Shown: positions 60,936 to 64,000 of the stretch, piece by piece
Position numbering within the stretch: the first letter of the stretch is position 1
Layout of the letters: each line of letters opens with the position of its first letter
Assembly: GCA_039527025.1 (NCBI GenBank)
Contig: BAAAJN010000001.1
Location: 124,001-188,000 of the forward strand
Source: Microlunatus lacustris
GTDB taxonomy: Bacteria; Actinomycetota; Actinomycetes; Propionibacteriales; Propionibacteriaceae
DNA: 64,000 nt
Direction of reading: 5' to 3'
Program-made: the position numbers and the translations under genes
Notes under the pieces: generated by a model
What the model saw: the letters and a program-made list of their open reading frames with translations, nothing else
What the model was told of the DNA's origin: nothing
Databases searched by the model: none

Positions 60936-62038
60936 CCTCCCCGACCGGCCCCCTGGTCCTGCGGCTGGGCGCGCGGACCTCCCCGCTGGCCCGGGCCCAG
61001 GTCGACCTGGTGGCCGGACTGCTGGCCGAGCGCGGCGTCGCGTCCACCTTCGTCGGGGTCACCACCCGGGGCGACGTCGACCAGCGCGCGCTCACCGAGA
61101 TCGGCGGCACGGGCGTGTTCGCCGGCGCCGTCCGCGACGCGCTCCGGCACGGCGAGATCGACGTCGCCGTGCACTCGCTCAAGGACCTGCCCACCGCACC
61201 GGACCCCGACCTCGAGGTGCTGGCCGTGCCGGAGCGCGAGGACACCCGCGACGTGCTGGTCGGCCGGGGGCTGGCCGGGCTCGACGACGGCGCCCGGGTC
61301 GGCACCGGCGCCCCTCGCCGGGCGGTCCAGCTGCAGGACTGGGCCGACCGGACGGGCCGGCGGATCGAGATCGTCCCCGTCCGGGGCAACGTGGACACCC
61401 GGCTGGGACTGGTCCGCAGCGGCCGGGTCGACGCCGTGCTGCTGGCTGCGGCAGGGCTGCGCCGACTCGGGTACCTGCATGCGGAGCACAGCAGCAGCGA
61501 CGTCCGGGATGGCGGCGAGGTCACCACCACGGCGGCGGTCAAGGACCTGCCCGCGGAGATCTTGTCGCTGGCGCTGATGCTGCCCGCGCCGGGTCAGGGC
61601 GCCCTGGCGCTGGAGGTGGCGCGCGACCTCGACCCGGCGCTCAAGGAGCACGTGCGCGCGCTCGACCACGCGGTCAGCCACGCAGAAGCCCTGACCGAGC
61701 GGGCGTTCCTCGCGCGGCTGGAGGCCGGCTGCACCGCTCCGGTGGGTGCCCGCGCCGTTGTCAAGTCCGTCCGTGGTACAAGTCACGATTTGACTCTGAG
61801 CGCGGTAATTGGGAGAACGTTACTGAGCAGCGTGGAGACACCTGCCGGGAGTGGTCCTCCGCTCCGTCTCGAGGTCGAGGGATTCTCAGAAAGACCTGAG
61901 GATTTCGGGACGGAACATGCCAGTGGGGTACTGGCCACTCTGCAGTCCGATGACCGACCTGCCCCCGCTCGACCCACCTCACTCCCACCGCCCGCCCGCG
62001 ACGGCGGTCCTGGACAACAGAACGCGAGACGTCAGTGA
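60932..62038 (+). CDS. hemC: Hydroxymethylbilane synthase (porphobilinogen deaminase)
   Basis: 368 aa. RLGARTSPLARAQVDLV, DVAVHSLKDLPT, VRGNVDTRL and the dipyrromethane-anchor Cys267 in LEAGCTAPVGA are intact. It assembles four porphobilinogens. Domain 3, codons from about 275 (61757) to 340, uses codons alien to the rest of the window (ACA, AGT, TTA, ATT, AGA, GTA), and the C-terminus ends in a Pro-rich tail of about 30 residues. GTG start, 4-base overlaps on both sides. Confidence 0.94.
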   Translation: MTSPTGPLVLRLGARTSPLARAQVDLVAGLLAERGVASTFVGVTTRGDVDQRALTEIGGTGVFAGAVRDALRHGEIDVAVHSLKDLPTAPDPDLEVLAVPEREDTRDVLVGRGLAGLDDGARVGTGAPRRAVQLQDWADRTGRRIEIVPVRGNVDTRLGLVRSGRVDAVLLAAAGLRRLGYLHAEHSSSDVRDGGEVTTTAAVKDLPAEILSLALMLPAPGQGALALEVARDLDPALKEHVRALDHAVSHAEALTERAFLARLEAGCTAPVGARAVVKSVRGTSHDLTLSAVIGRTLLSSVETPAGSGPPLRLEVEGFSERPEDFGTEHASGVLATLQSDDRPAPARPTSLPPPARDGGPGQQNARRQ

Positions 62039-63684
62039 GCACATCCTCGGTGCAGCACCCCGGCACCACCTCCACCGCCGTCCCGGCGACCCGCGCCCGC
62101 GTGATCTTCGTCGGCACCGGACCGGGTGACCCGGACCTGCTGACCCTGGGCGCCATCGCCGCGCTGGCCGACGCCAGCGCCGTCATCCTGGACACCGACC
62201 GGCAGTCGGAGATCTTGGCCCACCCGGCCGTGACCCTGGCCGCGGAGGCCGAGGTCGCGATCCTGGGCACCACCGAGGCCGGCCGGCCGCTGTCCCCGTC
62301 GGTGCGCGCCAAGTTCGTGCTCAAGCACGCCGCGGCCGGCACCCGCGTGGTCCGTCTGGTCACCGGCGACCCGTTCCTGGACAACGCCGTGGCCGACGAG
62401 GCCGCGGCCTGCGTCAAGGGTGGCATCGACTTCGAGGTGGTCCCCGGCGTCTCCAGCCTGACCGCCGTCCCCGAGTACGCGGGCATCGACCTCATCCACT
62501 CCGGCGGGGTGCAGTTCGCCTCGGTCACCGACGGCAAGTTCAGCAAGGCCAACACCTCCCAGTGGGGCGGGGCGGCCACCGTCGTCTGCAGCACCCTGGT
62601 CTCGATGGTCGGCTCGCTGGTGGACGCGGCCAAGGCGGCCGGCCGGCCGGGTACCGACCACGTCGTCGTCACCCTGCACGGCGGCAGCACCGAGCAGATC
62701 ACCCTGCCCAGCACCTTGGACGAGCTGGCGCTCGCCGTGGAGTCGATCAAGGCCCCGGCCAACGACGCGCTGCACGTGATCATGGGCGCCGCCGCCGAGC
62801 AGCGCCGTGAGCTCAGCTGGTACGAGACCAAGCCGCTGTTCGGCTGGAAGGTGCTGGTGCCGCGCACCAAGGACCAGGCCGCCCCGATGGTCGCCCGGCT
62901 GCGCACCTACGGTGCGCACAGCGAGGAGGTGCCGACCATCTCCGTCGAGCCGCCGCGCAGCCCGCTGCAGATGGACAAGGCCGTCCGCGGCCTGGTCGAG
63001 GGCCGCTACGAGTGGGTGGCGTTCACCTCGGTGAACGCGGTCAAGGCCGTCCGGGAGAAGTTCGAGGAGTACGGCCTGGACGCCCGCGCCTTCTCCGGGC
63101 TCAAGGTCGCCGCCGTCGGCTCGGTCACCGCCGAGGCGCTGCGCGGCTGGGGCATCGAGCCCGACCTGGTGCCGCAGGGCGAGCAGTCGGCGGCCGGGCT
63201 GGCCGCGGAGTTCCCGCCCTTCGACGAGGTGCTGGACCCGATCAACCGGGTCTTCCTGCCCCGCGCCGACATCGCGACCGAGACCCTGACCGCCGGGCTC
63301 ACCGAGCTGGGCTGGGAGGTCGAGGACGTGACGGCCTACCGGACCGTCCGCGCCACCCCGCCGCCGGCCCCGGTCCGCGAGGCGATCAAGACCGGCAAGT
63401 TCGACGCCGTGGTCTTCACCTCGTCCTCGACCGTGCGGAACCTGGTGGGCATCGCCGGCAAGCCGCACGCCTCGACCATCATCGCGGTGATCGGCCCGGC
63501 CACGGCCAAGACCTGCGAGGAGCACGGGCTGCGGGTGGACGTCGTCGCCGGCAAGCCGTCGGTGGTCGACCTGGCCGACGCGCTGGCCGCCTTCGCGGCC
63601 GAGCGGCGCGACGCCTTCCTGGCCGAGGGCGAGCCCGTCCTCAAGCCGTCGCAGAGGCGCACGTCACCCCGCCGCAAGGTGTGA
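62035..63684 (+). CDS. Fused uroporphyrinogen-III C-methyltransferase/synthase (CobA-HemD)
   Basis: 549 aa. The N-terminal SUMT half shows GTGPGDPDLLTLGAIAALAD, RLVTGDPFLDN, VVPGVSSLTAVPEYAG; after about residue 265 comes the HemD half with LVPRTKDQAAPMVARLRTYG, FTSVNAVKAV and VVFTSSSTVRN. It links uro'gen III synthesis to the siroheme/B12 branch, typical of actinobacteria. GTG start coupled to hemC. Confidence 0.94.
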   Translation: MSTSSVQHPGTTSTAVPATRARVIFVGTGPGDPDLLTLGAIAALADASAVILDTDRQSEILAHPAVTLAAEAEVAILGTTEAGRPLSPSVRAKFVLKHAAAGTRVVRLVTGDPFLDNAVADEAAACVKGGIDFEVVPGVSSLTAVPEYAGIDLIHSGGVQFASVTDGKFSKANTSQWGGAATVVCSTLVSMVGSLVDAAKAAGRPGTDHVVVTLHGGSTEQITLPSTLDELALAVESIKAPANDALHVIMGAAAEQRRELSWYETKPLFGWKVLVPRTKDQAAPMVARLRTYGAHSEEVPTISVEPPRSPLQMDKAVRGLVEGRYEWVAFTSVNAVKAVREKFEEYGLDARAFSGLKVAAVGSVTAEALRGWGIEPDLVPQGEQSAAGLAAEFPPFDEVLDPINRVFLPRADIATETLTAGLTELGWEVEDVTAYRTVRATPPPAPVREAIKTGKFDAVVFTSSSTVRNLVGIAGKPHASTIIAVIGPATAKTCEEHGLRVDVVAGKPSVVDLADALAAFAAERRDAFLAEGEPVLKPSQRRTSPRRKV

Positions 63685-63691
63685 TTCCGCT

Positions 63692-63743
63692 GGTCGGGCG
63701 CTAGGTTTGGTGGGTCATGACGAGCCCCGACCAGCGCCCGACC
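63692..63743 (+). promoter_or_regulatory. hemB: Inverted repeat enclosing the hemB start codon
   Basis: GGTCGGGCGCT (63692-63702) pairs perfectly with AGCGCCCGACC (63733-63743); the 30-base loop contains the hemB ATG and a TAGGTT hexamer (63702-63707). In a read-through mRNA from cobA/hemD the stem could hide the start region. Confidence 0.5.
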
Positions 63744-64000
63744 CCCCTCCTCCGACACCGTCCGCGGCGGCTCCGGTCCAGCCCGGTCATGCGGGCGATG
63801 GTGGCCGAGACGACGCTCGAGCCGCGCCAGCTGGTGCTCCCGGCCTTCGTCGCCGAGGGGCTGGCCGAGCCGCGCCCCATCGCCCCGATGCCGGGGGTCG
63901 TCCAGCACACCCTGGACACCCTGCGCAAGGCCGCTGCCGAGGCCGCGCAGGCTGGTCTGGCCGGGATCATGCTGTTCGGCGTCCCCGTGCACAAGGACGC
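63717..64000 (+). CDS. hemB: Delta-aminolevulinic acid dehydratase (partial, N-terminus)
   Basis: The first 94 codons before the window ends. RPRRLRSSPVMRAMVAETTL, LVLPAFVAEG and PIAPMPGVVQHTLD match the conserved HemB N-terminus. It condenses two ALA molecules to porphobilinogen, the substrate of HemC. Spaced 32 bases after cobA/hemD, so it may be both co-transcribed and driven by TAGGTT (63702-63707). Confidence 0.95.
   Translation, partial: MTSPDQRPTPLLRHRPRRLRSSPVMRAMVAETTLEPRQLVLPAFVAEGLAEPRPIAPMPGVVQHTLDTLRKAAAEAAQAGLAGIMLFGVPVHKD

Overview
The window is 64 kb of very GC-rich, densely packed chromosomal DNA from an actinobacterium. Many genes start with GTG, 4-base GTGA/ATGA overlaps are common, and Lsr2, a ClpC with two N-terminal repeats, the fused CobA/HemD and the 33-residue bS22-type ribosomal protein are all present. 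From my knowledge of mycobacterial genomes, gene order in two long blocks follows the Mycobacterium Rv3628-Rv3585 region and the Rv0500-Rv0512 region. I infer a Geodermatophilaceae/Frankiales-like genome, but genus cannot be read from the sequence alone. I saw no rRNA, tRNA, CRISPR array, phage or complete insertion sequence.

1-10.3 kb is an exopolysaccharide/capsule cluster, mostly on the minus strand: initiating polyprenyl-P sugar transferase, two GT4-type glycosyltransferases, a CDP-alcohol phosphatidyltransferase with a nearby TagD-like cytidylyltransferase, a flippase, an O-antigen-ligase-like protein and, on the plus strand, a Wzz/BY-kinase co-polymerase with altered kinase motifs. 10.3-18.7 kb is mixed metabolism: acetyl-xylan-esterase-like hydrolase, secreted gamma-glutamyltransferase, RibD-C reductase plus ABM protein, TRM11-like methyltransferase, a tandem FluC (crcB) pair, an alpha/beta hydrolase, a propeller glycosidase-like protein, a decayed minus-strand gene and a VOC protein.

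18.8-42 kb is the conserved core: ppa, divergent dacB, a zinc metalloprotease, tilS-hpt-ftsH-folE-folP-folB-folK-DUF3180, a coiled-coil membrane protein, a two-gene operon of a NuoD paralogue with an NDUFAF7/MidA-like methyltransferase, then lsr2, clpC, a DUF222-HNH protein, an EamA exporter, mutY, a membrane-anchored Ser/Pro-rich protein, disA and radA. 42-50.8 kb carries a HisC-like aminotransferase, small membrane and VOC proteins, a Cys-rich protein, a xylose-isomerase-like TIM barrel, a CPBP protease homologue with a pseudo-hydrolase, asd, proC and an AcuC-like deacetylase. 50.9-64 kb holds an excisionase-type HTH protein, an AbiEi-like protein and a GH2 beta-galactosidase that separate the HTH gene from bS22, then HAD phosphatase, acyl-CoA ligase, glutaredoxin-like protein and the tetrapyrrole operon rex-hemA-hemC-cobA/hemD-hemB (hemB runs off the end).

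Four things stand out. (i) Thirteen start codons on both strands lie exactly 6 bases after a TANNNT hexamer, the geometry of leaderless mRNAs. (ii) Two of the leaderless-type starts open short minigenes (23 and 30 codons) whose stop overlaps the next gene's GTG by 4 bases. (iii) The NuoD paralogue has lost both quinone-ligand residues but keeps the arginine that NDUFAF7 methylates in mitochondria, and its operon partner is an NDUFAF7-family methyltransferase. (iv) An 11-bp perfect inverted repeat places the hemB start codon in its loop.
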